64,000 nt of DNA from Rallus limicola (Eukaryota > Chordata > Aves > Gruiformes > Rallidae), in NCBI GenBank assembly GCA_022605955.1, contig JAKCOZ010000001.1, positions 21,692,146 to 21,756,145 on the forward strand, read 5' to 3'. Position 1 is the first letter of the stretch; every line of letters starts with the position of its first letter. A model generated the notes under the pieces. That model ran no database searches and was not told the DNA's origin. It worked only from the letters and a program-made list of their open reading frames with translations. A program made the translations under genes and the position numbers. Below, one piece after another: positions 12,040-26,123 of this stretch.

Positions 12040-14348
12040 GCCCATACAGAAGCAACACACTTCACCATGCTCCAGAGTAGCCCTGGGAGAGACAGATGGT
12101 CCATACAGCAGGTAAATGACAACTTTTCATCACCTCTCTCAGAGCGCAGCCCCTTCACACTGGGCAGTGACTTTTCCAAATAAGAAGCAAAAGAACACGA
12201 GACATAAATCCACAGCTTCAGGCCTTCATCTTGCCTTTAAACAAAATGTTGGAGGTCAGCAGCAGCAGAGTTTGGTGTGGGACTTCCACACCACATGAAT
12301 GCAAAGACTCCTCACCAGGAGGAGTGTCATCTGAGGCCAGGCACATATCTGAGGCCATAAAGGATGTGTGCAAGAAGCCCAGGTCAGAGCTAACAGCTAA
12401 GCTCAGCTCTCGTGTCACAGCTCTCTGTCTTAACCACAGGCCAAGCCTGCCTTTCACTCCCTAGGACCAGTGGTATCATACCTTTCTTAAGGTGCAATTT
12501 CCTCTTCCCCCTATTTATTCTCACAGATACTGTGAGGCTCATAGAAGAAAATAGTACCACCTCAAGGTTGTAAACATTCTTGCTTCAGCCAGGAAGACTG
12601 AGGTTGGCATAAACAGGCGCAATGCCAGAAACACAATTTCCAGAAACCAGAGGAAAATTTCGTAATTTTTTCTTTCTCCCCATGTAATTATATATCTTAA
12701 TTTTCTAATTGAACATCTTAATTGCAAAATTAAAAGGACATGAAGTTTCAGCTTAATTAGACTTAATTGTTATGCAAGTTCATATCCTAGTGATGCAAAC
12801 TCAATTTGCAGGAGACATGGCACCTGTTTCCGTATGCATCTCAACCATTCTTCCATACCAGGATGGATGAGGGACTCAGTTTCATGTTTAAATCAAGGGA
12901 GGAAAATCTGCTTGGGAACCTGATCATTCTGGCTCTTCATAAAGGAGGCACTGACTAGGCCACTAGCTCACTCCTTCATAGGGTCAAAAAAGGGCTGCAA
13001 TGCTATGGTGGCTGCATTCCTGAAATGTTATCTAGCAGGCACATCAAGTCGTGATGTGCTCTGCAGGCAAAGCCAAGTTGTATCCCCACTGGCACATACG
13101 TACTTCAGCTGCCTTTCATATTTTTTATTCCATCCAGTTCTGGTCTATCAGACAGCTTGCTTGGTGAATGTTGCTGTCAGGGAACTGATGTTAGTTAGGG
13201 TCTTCTACTATATTCCTCAACTGCAACAGTAGGTGTAGAGACACTCAGTGTTGGACCAGCTGGCACAAGGGCTGCACAGAGCCGCATCCTGCTGGGGAAA
13301 GCCCTGGGAAAGACAAAATTTCTTCAAGAGGCTCGAGGCCTCCCAGTGCTTTTGGGCCCAAGACATCTTTCTTGACTGAAGGTGTGGTGGGGAACACAGT
13401 CCTTCCTTCATTTTTGCAACCAGTCTGTCAGGCACCAAAACACAGACATAAAGAGTTACTGGAACAAACCTCCAAGCATCTTCCCCACTTATAGTCTCAA
13501 ATGAGAAGCTCTGACAGACAGCAGGGACAATTCATCTTCCTTCAGTCAGTTCTGGATAAACACAGACTGACCTCATGATTACACAGCACGTGAAACAAGT
13601 ATTTTATTTAACATCAAGGGCCAACTATCCATCCAGAGGTCCTGCTGACCAGAAACAGATGTGATCAGTGCATCAGAGATCATTTCATAGTGTATAGAGA
13701 GATAGAATTAATGGTCCACAGCCCAACTATGTTCTGGCTTTTCCTAACTTGTGTGTGCCTGACTTTACAACCTCAATAATGTGCCTTTGCTGCAATTTTC
13801 TGTGCAAATTCTCAGGTTTTTCAAAGCTCATTAAAAATCCATCACATTGCATCACTTTGCATCCCCAGGGGTCATCAAAAGACCCTAGGACTATGGCAGA
13901 GACCTCTGCCAAGTGAGCTAATAGTGGAGCTGACAGAAGAAGGTTGCCTTTCACACAAGGGAGCTAGGAGGCACTGCCTTCCAGAGGGTCTTTCTGATAC
14001 TTCCTCAGAGAGAAAAAACAGCAAACTTGAAGAGTTCCTAAACTAAAATGCCAGGCTCCTTGCTGGGTGCTAACACTTCACCAGTGAGCCCTCATCTGCT
14101 CCTCTGGCAGCACTGCCACTTCCTCACTCTTCCTCGTCCATGGTCCTGCTGCCACTCCCACCCCCAATCTCTGCTTCTCACTCACTGCTCCCCTCACCTA
14201 GTCTCTGCCTTACCTCTCATCGCGAGCTCCCAAATCAATCCCTTCCCAACACAGTCCCATTCACCATCTTCCATGCAGCAACTTATCCTAGGACCACTTG
14301 CACAAGTCCCCTCTTCTCACTGCTTCAACACGCACAGCACACAGCCCT

Positions 14349-14395
14349 TCCCGCCGCCCCGGCAGCGCTGCGCATGGTGAGCGGCTGAGTCGAGG
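14349..14395. promoter_or_regulatory. Small CpG-dense spot, function unknown
   Basis: About seven CpG dinucleotides occur within roughly 50 bp ('cccgccgccccggcagcgct', then 'gcgcatggtgagcggctgag', then 'tcgag') in an otherwise CpG-poor intron. It is too short to be a CpG island. 'ATG' followed by 'GTGAGC' on the + strand resembles a splice donor. It could be the remnant of a promoter or of a non-coding first exon, or chance. Confidence 0.2.
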
Positions 14396-17300
14396 GGAAA
14401 AAAGGATGGTGGGGAGGTGCAACAAGATCCCCGCTTGCAGTTCTTGTGCCCAAGCCTCACTGATCCTATTCCATGGGGGACCCATTACAGAAACGCATTT
14501 CTCAGTCCCTGTAACTGGAGCAAGTGGAGCTGCTCTTGGGGACTTGCTGCCTGGTCAATCCTCAGCACAGTCAAAAGGGCGGGAATATGCCTAGCAAAGA
14601 CAGAATCACAAATATTAGCTTAAAATTATATATAAACATGAGAGATCGCAGTGAATGTGTGCTAACTGCAATTTTTCAAAGACTTACAATTTGCCTAAAT
14701 TTGCATGAGAAAGGCAGAAAGTACACAGACTGACAAAACCCACCTCCTTTCACCAAATATTGAATCCCTGCATCAAAGCTAGTATAAAAATCAAACACCG
14801 CCTCTAAAGCGTAATAAAAAAAGAAAACCCAAACAGAAAGATTCCCAAAAATAAACCAAACAAATCAACATTTTTATTTAGCCTTTGTCTGCAAAATTAT
14901 GGAGCTCATTTTGACTGAAATTTTTCAGTAACTCCACCTAAGGCAGACACCAACCCTGGAAAACTTTAAGCCCAGTTGCTTAGAGTTTGATAAAGCAATA
15001 GGCAATTGCAAATGGGAGCATCACACCACCTTAATTTGTGGTGCTCTCAGACCCGCCTATAATTAAGCACGCCAGATTAAAAATAAAGGAAGTGCTGGCT
15101 CTCAGTCTGAGAGCACACATAAAAAACTCAGCTCACAGCTAGTTATTTTATCCAAGTTCTAATCCATTATAGGAGGGTGGGTGACAATGACAACATTGCC
15201 TGACCCATAATTACAGGAAAGATGCTATAATACTGTACATACCAGACAGCCTATGATAAACTTGAAATTAATACTGGAGCCTCTGCCTGTTCCCCATGAG
15301 TTGAAAAGTGAGAGTATTCTGATGCCACAAGGAAAAAGGATGCCTCTATTTTTCTTTTCTTGTGGAGGTTTTCGTTGCTCTGTTTCTCTCATTTTCCTTC
15401 ATCCCCATAACAAACAACAGCCATCACGAATTATTAAATTACACTTCGGGTACAAGAGCATCACAAACACCTCGAGCAGAGATCCCATTTCCTGGCAGGT
15501 GGCTGAAACAGCCACATGAAGCAGTGTAGAAGGACCCACTGGAAGTGAGAATGCTTCTGGGAACAACCTGCTACATCACAAAACAGCACCGGTGCTGGCT
15601 GCAAAACCCCAGAACTGAAGCTTCCACACATGCATATAAGCTGTGCAAGTTCAGAGCTCTGTGTTTTGCTGTATTAGAACTAAAGTGAAGAGCATCCAGA
15701 GTTTCCTTCATGAAAATAAGCCAAGCACTGTGGTCCCCAAAGGACAACACCCTTAATTTCTGAAGGGATGAAGAGACAATCCTTCCAACCTCAAGGCTCC
15801 TACACATGAACAGCAAGTGGAAGTTCAAAAGTGGGGCTCAAAGGCTTGTGGAAATACAGAAAATAAATAAACTCAGCCTCCTCTTTTCCTTTACACCTTA
15901 TTCATAACTTCTTGAGTACCCAACAGATTGACAAGAGTTGAACACACAGGAAAGAGGAGTACCTCGGTCCTTTTCATAATGTGAATTCATCCTCTCAGAG
16001 ACAAAGTAGATGGAGCAAGGAGTATGCATAACTTCTATTCTCTACCCCAACACTAGCAGAATACCCTTTAGCAACCACAGGCATGAGACAGAGCAGTGAG
16101 ATTATTTCAGTCACCTTTCAGCATGCTTGAGCAGTCAATCAACATCACCAACCCCAGTAAGCTATTGTGGACCACTGACAAAGGCTGATACCTACTACAA
16201 AACAGAAGGTAACTGAATAGATGCCAAACAAAGCCAAAGGAAAAGCAGAATTTCAAACAGACTGGATGAAAGGATTGCAGGAAGCAAACTTCAAGGAGAG
16301 TCTCTGAACTCAGAAAAACTGCCTTAAAAAAAATGTGGGCTCAAGGGTTGTTCTCAAGTGCCATACAGTTTAAAAACAAAACAAAAGCAATTTGGATTTT
16401 CTGGAGCTCTAAACTACCCATTCAAGCTGTAAGGAGACTGAGAAACCAACCACACACAGGAGGAGCTCCAATGGGTATCCACAAAGTGTGGAAGCCAGAG
16501 CAGAACAGACTGAAAGGTATTTTCCTTCTTCAGCCACTGACAAACGCAGTAATGCTGTACATTACTTGTAAAACAGCAGGTTGGACTGTTCAGACAAAAA
16601 TACACTTTTTAAGCTGACATGTTCCTTTCTGGGCTGCTGGTTATAAAAGTGTGCTTGTTGCACATTATCATCTTCAGACTGCACTTTGAAGTCCATTCTG
16701 GCCATTCCTCCATGACACAGGCAAATTCCAATCCTTAGGAATAATTCTCTTAACTTTATAAAGAAGCCCTTGTTCAAGTCAGATAATTTTCATGTAGAGG
16801 CTGACATGGAAATGGCTTTCCTGGAACAGAGTTGATTTGCATTACTCGGTGTCATAGCACATGACAGCTTACTCTGCAGCCTGCTTTTCTGGTTCTTCCA
16901 TAATCCACACAGCCAAAGTCACCCTCCTCTCCATGAAGCAGCTGTGCACATGACAGGGAGAAGTCATTTTAATATTCTTGGTCATGTTCCTTCCCAAACT
17001 GTTTATCTGGCAGGCTCCTGGATGCAATTTGTAAGGAAGTCCATTACTGCTGCCCATTCCTTTGACTTAGGTTTTTAACACCTGACATGCCATTGCACAA
17101 ATAATGTACCACACAAACCTGTTAGAAGACCCCCTTCACAGCATCCCTCCAAGGACCTGCTGTTGCACCCCTGTCCCAGCTCATGCTCTCTCCTTCAGCT
17201 GAACAGACTCAAATGCTCCTGGCACATGAAAGCAAAATCCTTCAACGCCTCAACCACAGATTGACTGAGACAGCAACCATCTTTCCATTGCACTGCACAG

Positions 17301-18457
17301 CCTTCACGTGCATAGTGGAGCCCTGATCTTTGACAGGGGTTCACAGCTCCTGCTGAAACGAAAACGATAAATAAATCATCATCACCAGGTCCCCTAAAGC
17401 AGAGGGAAGTCTGCTCTCTGTCAGTCGATTACTTTTTAACTGCCACAATGAACTAAAATACCACAGGGAGGTAGCAATAATGAGTCATTACCATGAACGA
17501 TTCACCTTCAAAAAGAACCAAGGGGACAGCTGAAGCCCAGAGAAAACAGGCTTTGTCGTGGCAAGTGCAGGTCAGTGATACTTTCCAGAGGCAGAATAAA
17601 GAAACTAGATGCTGATATATGGAAGCTTTAAAAGAGATTAAGAAGTTGATAAAATAAAAGGACTGACAACCAAATTGGGATTGAGAGCAGAAGTAAGAGC
17701 AAGGCATGATACAAATTACAGAGATCCTGGCATGAAGAAAGGGGTTTGTCAAAAGGAAAGGTTCTCTCCACTAAGGTTTTAGCGAAGTCACGTGCTAAAG
17801 GGGGGATGCAGGATCCTCCAAAATACTTTGAGCCATAAATAAGGAAGAGACTCTGATGCAAAGAAACAGGTTCATTAACTATTACAGTTAGATTTGTGTA
17901 TTGCTTGTGCTAATACAATGATAATTTTATTTTTTTTTAGGCTCATTACAAATCTGCATCAGTTTGTCCCTAAAGAGCTAACCATTGGACAGATACTTCT
18001 ACCTCCCGCTGGGCAGTTTGAGTTCAGTGCCTGTCCTAAGTGAAGCTAGGCTGAAATATCCACTCATGGCAAAAAAAGCTATAGATAAAAATCTTTGAAT
18101 GAGGGTTGACAGCATAATCCCAAAATGTAAAGGGACAAGGGGAGAGGAGCAGTAATAAGTCAATTAACCTGACATCATCCTTACATAAATTAATGGAACT
18201 ACCAGTTTGGGATGCCACCATCAAGGAATTTGAAGAGAGGCTTAAAATATGAATGTCTCTTATAATAGCATCTACTGTATCTAGTCCAATGTGTTAGAAT
18301 CACCAGACCACACAGCATCTTGCCTTAAAGGCCTCACACTCCATGGGAAACTACCATGACACCAAAATAAAGAAGCTAAAATTTGACTCAATACTTGGCC
18401 ACATAATGTTGCAAATAACCACAAGGTATTAATCAGCAGTATTCTAACTAGGAAGAC

Positions 18458-18920
18458 TGTCCTGCTTTCAGCTGGGATAGTTAGTTTTCTTCCCAGTAGC
18501 AGATACAGTGATGTGTTTGGATTTAGGACGAAAGTAATGTCGATAACATACTGATATCTTGGTTGTTGCTCAGCAACGTTTACACCAAATCAGGGAATTT
18601 TCAGCTTCTCATACTGCTCCACCAGTGAGGGGCTTGGAATGCACAAGGAGCTGCCAAGACAGCTAACCCAAACCGTCCAAAGGGATATTCCATACCATAT
18701 GACATCATGCTCAGTATGTAACTTGGGGGAATCTAGAAGTTTGGACTGTGGTACGGTTAACTAGCTGGGCATCAGTAGTCTGAAGGTGGTGAGAAATTGT
18801 GCTACGCATCACTTGTTTTGTATATTCCTTTTTTCATCATCATTATTCTCTTCTTTTTCTGTCATATTAAGCTGTTTTTATCTCAATTCACTGGCATTTT
18901 CCCCATCCCACCCTGGAAGC
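18458..18920 (+). mobile_element. Degenerate endogenous-retrovirus LTR (bird ERVL-like)
   Basis: It starts TGTCCTGCTTTCAGCTGGG and continues with segments familiar from abundant bird LTRs: 'gatgtgtttggatttaggac', 'gataacatactgatatc', 'ccaaagggatattccatacc', 'atatgacatcatgctcagta', 'catcacttgttttgtatatt' and 'tttttatctcaattcac'. The match fades near 18920, short of the expected CACGACA terminus, so the 3' end is lost. No internal viral genes, partner LTR or target duplication are seen. It is antisense to TBXAS1 and diverged. Confidence 0.82.
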
Positions 18921-21900
18921 CACCACATAGCACTTCCTCTTATGAAGTCTAAAGGAAAACAGAGAGCCTCAATACACAGAAAATCAAACTGGATGGAAAT
19001 ATAGATCATCCTGATCTATAAATAAACAAGTGATTAACTACTGCTCTAATTGTTGTTTGCTATCGATGGAAGAGGGACTATTTTCCTCCTCTTCCATCAG
19101 GGAAGGATTTGTGATACCAATAAAAATCAGTGCCAAAGTCACAGAACTGGCCCCTTCCACACCAGTACAGTCACACCACTAAAGGCAGCAACAAAAAGGC
19201 TTTAGCTAGAAACTGCCCACAGCTTATATGCAAAGACAAGTACTTTGCCTCCTCGAATGGGAGTCTAAGCAAAGATAGCAGGCCACCTAACAATTAGCCA
19301 AGCTGTCCCAGACATGTTTAGGCTTTTCTGTATAGAAAGGTTTGTTAGAATCTAGCATTGGTCTCTTATTGTACTCCTACATCCTACTGTGCAGTTTCAT
19401 TAACTGTTTTAGAGCATGGAGCCTTCTATGTAGAGACAACACAAAGAGCTCTGTGAGGAAAGACAAGTTCCCTTTCCTGTACCAAATAACACCTATTTAG
19501 GAAGTCAATCATCCCACTAGTCTTCCACCTTTAAAAAAATAGTAAATAAAAAAAAAGAATCATCATCATTTAAAAAACAAAACAACACAACCACCACCAG
19601 ACAACTACTGGTTACAATGATTCTTTGAAAGAAAGGGGAAAACAACAAAAAAACCTCTTCTGCTTGTGCATAGGTGAGTCTATTAGTAAAGTGCACATCC
19701 ACAGAGATGCAAGACCACAGTACAGTCACCACTTTGAATCTTCCAACTACAGTACAACATCATTAGAGAGTTTTGTGCAACCGCCTGTAAGAACAGAGAT
19801 GAGCATGTGTAGATGCAGGAACATCTGTAAAGAATGCCCACCAGCGTATAGTAACTGCCAGTAACTCAAGGTGCCTTTTAAGGAAGGGGGGATAAAAGTT
19901 GCAAAAACCTACCATTTCAAAGTCAGCGCACCCAAACACATTCTCCAACACATAGAGCACTTTCTGAAACACATGTTGATATAGCAAACCCCTAATCAAG
20001 CCCCCTCCTTAAGAACTCATTCTTCTAACCAGCTCCTAGATGCCACAGCTCATAAGGTACGTTCTGAACTTCAAAATGTGAGCATCCAGAGGACCCCATA
20101 TCCTTCAGAAGCCATACCTGCACTGGTTTACCACTCTATGAGATGCAGGCAGGATTAACTACTCCATTAGCAACATATCATACATCTGAGACTTTCTACT
20201 ATGGCCAAGCCACCTGTGGGCTTAAACCTCCTGACAATTAAAGCTGTGGTATTACTCCTCTCTCCTGACAGATCAGAGCTAGCAGAACAGTTGCTTTTTT
20301 GATTCTGAAACAAGTCTATTTGAACAGAGTTGTATTTTACAGCGAAGTGGAGCCCTTTTTGTGTGTGTGCACAATTTGCCTCCTGTTGCTTGACCACTGG
20401 CACAGGCTTTCACACGCACCCTATCATAGCTTTTCTTCCTACAGAGCAAAGCTGCAAAAGACTGACCTGTGATGTTAGAAACCAGCGTTGGAGAAAGAAG
20501 AGGGAAAAGGAAAAGAAGTGTTTGATGGGAGTACATGGTGATGGGACGAAATCTGGGGACTGGGTTATCTGAAGTCCTTGTGACTGAGCTTAGACAAAGG
20601 GATTTTTACAGTTATAGCTGATGGCATGTTGGCAAGAGGGTAGCTGAGTCTTTCACTTGCCTGCACCTGGTTGGTGAAACATTGCAATGAATAGACAGCA
20701 GATGACTCAGGGGCCTTTGTGAAACATCCTCAGACCAGTCATCTGAGGCTAAGGTGGCTCCTATTGTTCTACTGGCAAGTTGTGGCTGGTGACAAAACAG
20801 GTTGTATGTCTCTAAAATGGTGCAAGTTTTTATTTGTTTTTAAGATAATTTAGTGCTTTGGAAAGACAGTATGTCAGCTCAGGCAGTTGAGGCACCCTGA
20901 GTATGCTGCAATTACAGCACCCACGTTAGCTGCTCTGGGTTATCCACCTTGTCAGTGAATTGGCCCCGTCTTGTTCCCGTTTGGGCAGCAAACAAGCAGT
21001 TCTGTACACAACCAGTCCTCCACCACTCTCAGCTTACAAGGATTTTAAACAAAACAAACTTGCCTGGATTTAATTAAAAAACAAGAAGTAACCCAGAGGC
21101 TGCATATTCCACATCACATTATCCTCTTTTATTAGAAATGTATTTCAGTGTTTCTCTCATCACAATGGAGAAAGATTATATACTTTGCATCACTGCCTGC
21201 AGACACGTTTTTCAGACTTGGGTGTCAAAAGAGAAAGCTCCTAAATCTACGTTTAGCTACTCAAATAAACGGGCACTGTCTTAACTAGACATTGCACAGA
21301 GATTCTCCAAAGTTGCAGGCACACAACTTTTTCTACAGAAAAAAAAAAAGAAATCATCAGTGTCCAAATAAAGGCACCTGAAGTTAGGAGAGGAAAGAAA
21401 TGTTGACTACATTGACCAGAAGAGTTAAGACGACAGAAAGGCCCAGATGAGACTGACTGCAGCCGTAGTAACAATGGGAGGAAGAAATAAGTGTAGAGAA
21501 GGAGTGGAAAATGGAAGAGAGGGCAGATGAGATGAAGAATGATGGATTTGCTAAGTGTGTGTCTTAGGAAGGGGCCCAGAGCTTTGTGAGAGCCCAGGGA
21601 ATGGGGTGCCCATATCGAGATACAGACCCATAGGTCAGCTTTGAGAAATGCCAAGTCAGCAAGAAGCAGATGGCTTGCAAGGGAACAGCTAAACTGTTGG
21701 GTTTCCCCTACCTATTCTGCATGTAAAATTTATTTGGCCCTCAAAAGTAGTAATGTGAAGAGCAGAAACACAATTTTCACATGGCTGAGACACACAGATC
21801 TCTGTACAGTTTTACCAAGTGTGTGCCTACAGGAACCCCTAATTATCTGCACTATCAGGTGTAATTACTTGGTCTGAACATGTAGTAATTGTAAATATGT

Positions 21901-23830
21901 GAATATTAGGCACCCTTCATACATTCAATAGCATCCTGTGTTTTTACATGGACAACTCTCAGTAAGTATAACTAAGATCCTACCCTGAAAGGGGCAAGCA
22001 AAATAAATGAAAGATGTAGCATGTATATGATTTATCCTGGGACCTTACATGAAAACACAAAATTAATTTCTAAATATATAATCAAGCATTTTCTTTGTTG
22101 GTTTTAATTTTCTTTTAAATAATTGGACACAGTGCTTCCATGGCCTGTGCTAATGATAGAAATAGAAGCTCATTATTCAAGCCTGCTGTGATCGATACAG
22201 AGAAAACATGAGGACAGTCATGAGCAGGCAGTCCTAGCACACAATTTTTAAGGTCAGTGAAAGTTACTGTGTGATTACCTCGAAAAACAGACATGAACAG
22301 AGAGATATAAATGTGGAAATGGTGGAAGGATGCATCGGGAAATATCACTGTGCACATCTCAGCGTGCCTGAACACTCTTTCATGTAGGTGAGCCTCACAT
22401 TTGCAGAAATTTGGAACTACTCAAACATGAACTCAGCGTATAAAACAGGGTTAACTTAATCCAAGCATGAAAAGGCTGGTTGAATCTACAACAGCCAGGT
22501 CTCATCCATCTCTTTATCTTATTCTGGGTATCAGAAAGATTGAAGCATTAATAGCTGTCTTATTGACTCATTACAGGCTTTAAAATCTGCATAAAAATAG
22601 ATTTCAAAAAATCTCTTATTCAAATCAAGCACATTTGACTGCAACTACATCAAACAGAGTCCCAGTTTTATCAGAAATATGCTGCTTCATGTCAGTTAGT
22701 TGACACAACCACGCGTCTGTCTTTGTGCTAAATACATGTGCATGCAGGAGGAGGGGGAGAGAAAGGAGGAGAGCGCAAGCCCGTATGCAAACATGCTGCT
22801 ATCTGGTGGGTTTCTTCCAGTTGGAAAAAACTGTTAGCACAGCTCAGTCAGATCTATTGGAAAGAGCTAGGGACTCGTTCAACCACCCTGTTTCAACAAG
22901 CTCTTTCTCCTGGGCTGTACCCTGAGTATGCTGAAGACCATGGGAGTTCCTCAGCTGACCTCACCGTGGGTTTTGGATCAGAACTGCTCTGCAAGTAATC
23001 TCATTTGATATGGCTGTGTTAATTCGCTCTATTGCTGGAATAACAAGTATTGCAGGGCATGAGAAGGGCTGACAAAATCTGATTTACGGAAAGCAGGGGC
23101 AAGGCTTGAGCATGATAAAGGCAATATAAAGATTTTGCCCTTGCTGTACAGGCACTGGTGTGATCATGAGTGAAGCATGTAAATAGTTCGAGCAACATGG
23201 AGGTTACTTCTCAACTACCAAATAAGCATTTTAACCCACTTCTTAAATTTACCATGACAGCACTGATCCCGTTTCCAAAGTCTCCTCCTTTGTAAATGCT
23301 TAGCCAGATGTAGAAATGGGCAACACCGACACTTCACCACCACACTCAGCCATAGCCAGAACCAACATAAAGAAGTCATCTTAGCTCTGGCCTTGTCTGA
23401 TGGATGGACATCACTACGCAGGACTTTCAGAGGAGTAATGTCTGCAGCATACAGTAGATCTGTATTAAAAACTGTGTTGTCCAAGTTTTCATACTGCATC
23501 CCATCAATTAATTTGCTACATTTGCTGTTTCTAAGGGCTCCACAGAGCTGTGATCTACAAACCTTTCTGGCTGTGCAACTCTAACTGTAAAACATTTCTA
23601 AGTACACCCCCTCAATATATGTATATGTACTTATTTATAAATTATATACACGTGCTACAGTATTAATAAGTTATGTACATTACAAAGCTTATACAAAAGT
23701 TGACTTTAAGAAAGGGTGAGATAAAGATGTAGGGTTTTTTCTAATTAATGGTACCAAAAAAAACCTATTTTTCCTGCACTCTGATGCATTATCTTCCACA
23801 TCCCTTAGTGTACATGCACCCCACTCTGGT

Positions 23831-23853
23831 ACCATAGAGGACCACTCTATGGT
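23831..23853. repeat. 9-bp perfect hairpin
   Basis: ACCATAGAG, loop GACCA, then CTCTATGGT. 'tatagaggac' just downstream partly repeats the left arm. Confidence 0.9.
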
Positions 23854-26123
23854 GGTGCTATAGAGGACTCAGATACGTTCCCTTCCCCGTTGCGAATGAC
23901 ATTTCAAAGTCTTGACCATATACATGCAGACTCTGGCCTGTTCTCCAGGCAAGAAGCTGGCCCATGAGTGCTGGGCAGCACAACAGATGTTTGCTTTCTG
24001 CATCTGCTGGTTGTGACTGTATCACACAACTGCTCAGCACTTCTGGCTTCTGTTCAGTGCTTGTTTTTTAAGGCCGTTTCTGAATTTCTAGTTGCAATCA
24101 GTGAATTATAAAAGCACCCTCCCCTTTAATATAGCATTTATATTCTGCAATTAGAATGAAAAATGTGTAAGTGTTCTCATCTTTGTTTTTATGAATTCAA
24201 AAATCACACAACACTCTCTGACATCTTTCACTAGTCTTATTTTGTGTCTTCCCTCCTGTCCTACTGAAGCCATAGATCTTCCCATCTTTTTCCTGTTTTC
24301 ATAAATATGAATAAGCCACCTGCCTCTATGCAAAGGTTTTCCCAAATTCTGGTCACCAAGCTGAATTTTTTGGTTCCTTTCCCTCTTCCCTAACAACACC
24401 TCTTACTGGTATCCTAAAAAAAAATTCCTCAAATTAATGAGTTCTGAGGCATGAAGACAAGGACATGTGTTACTGAGCTCATTCACATAGGAGAGCCAAA
24501 ATCACCTAATAAGATAGAGCTTTAAAGCTTTATCAGTTTATGAAAGGGCTTAGGGGATCACTCAGGTGCTTGCAATCGCAGGGTATTTGGCTCAGCATCT
24601 CAGGAGCCCCCTCTCCAGGCTCAGTCTGTGACCCACCTTCGCCTCACTTTGCTGTTTATTGCTGGGCTGCACAACAGGCAGTGGAAAGCAAAAAACATGC
24701 CTTCGTTTCTTTTTTGACAGACCTACCCATTCCTATATTTCACAAGCTATAAGAAAGCCATATCAAATTTAGAGCACCCCATCTATTACCATTTCCAGGC
24801 AAAGGTAGGGCCTCCACTCTTGTCTTCACGCTGACTGCTTTCCCTGTAAGCCATCCCCTTATTAACATCAATTGCAAATCAAACTGTAGAGGTGAAATTC
24901 ATCACTGTGCAAAGAGTCAGCAGGTATCCTACTTCAGCCCATCAAAACAGGGCTCACATTAAACTCTAAGTAGCGCTTAGGTCTTATATTAAGCCTTCAT
25001 AGAGGGTGTACTACACTTTTCTGAGTTACATTTCATGCAAACCATAACACTGGGAAAATGTACTTCAGCACTTAGGCACTGTACAAATAGATATTACAAG
25101 GGAAAAAATACCTTCGACAGATAGGCTAAGGGGCACTATATTAGGAAACACTTGAGTGGTTTTTTTCAATGCCATTTTATTCTAAGAAATTGATCGCTTT
25201 TCTGAGAAAATTATAAATGGTGTGATCTGATAACCTGTAATAAACACATTGTAGTCTCAAAAGCAGACCTTATCAAGTGGAAAATACTTTTAAAGCTTCT
25301 CAAACTACATGAGATTCCAAATGCAGGCCTTTGTTACTGACATACCAACAGTCTTAGGAAAGACCCAGAACCCCCACACCCCCAAAACCAGAATCCAGTG
25401 TTAAAGTATGATCTTTCTCAATAGGGTTTTATAGCAACACAGTTCCACTGATTTCTATGGAACAAAAAAAAAAACCCTAATTTGTGCTTAAGGTAAAACA
25501 AACCCAGAACTGCTTCTTGAGAAACTCTACGACTTTCATCTAACTTGCTGTCCTAACCAGTCTCTCTTGCTGAGGGTTTGATCCAGAACTGGGGCTGGCC
25601 TGAGCCTGGGACAGGAGGGGAGGTATCACAGGGCTCTTAAAACTTCTGCATTCAAAAGACCGAACCTACACTGTTTCCTGTTCTTCACACAGCTGCGTCA
25701 GAACTATGACTGTAGTACAAAATCTGCCCTGATACAAGGACTACCAGTACATGACATCAACCACACACCCTGAACCAGCAAAGCCATGCTCCACTGCAGC
25801 ATAGCAAAGCCACTGTGCCCAGGACCAAGGGGACCTCTGCCAGGGAAATCAGAGCACTTAAGGCTCTGCCAGAAAAGCTGCATCCATCAAGGACCACACT
25901 TGTTCATACTCTCTGCACATCACCACCGTGTAGCACAGAATCATACCTGAAGGCTAGATTATTTCTCTGAGAGCAAGGAAGGAGCATTGTCATGGAAAGG
26001 TGGGACACATCCTATCCTGGCCAGATGGTGCTTCTCTTCTGGCAGAGGGGAGGAAAAATCCACAGCTCTTTTAATCACTTCATCTCAAATTAAAGTACTC
26101 CTCCATCAAAGATTGAACTCACA

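Larger units (their letters stand above)
5710..18457 (-). other. TBXAS1: TBXAS1 intron 1, 3' part
   Basis: Non-coding. It contains a 23-A tract (6388-6410), a TA-rich palindrome (7008-7041), a 15-bp minisatellite (7159-7203), a CR1 tail (about 8760-8852), an old LINE relic (about 9478-9565), an 18-bp palindrome (10262-10279), a long A-rich block (11975-12039) and a small CpG-dense spot (14349-14395). No exon was identified; the exon phases at both ends of the intron join directly. Confidence 0.8.

Noticed and set aside
14048..14380. 110-codon + strand frame rich in Ser, Pro, His and Leu.
   Set aside because: It is a translated pyrimidine-rich tract; a second frame over the same bases is equally open.
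19910..19985. Minus-strand frame ending L-K-W before GTAGGT; considered as TBXAS1 exon 1.
   Set aside because: Rich in Cys and Arg, without a proper membrane anchor, and unlike the TBXAS1 N-terminus.
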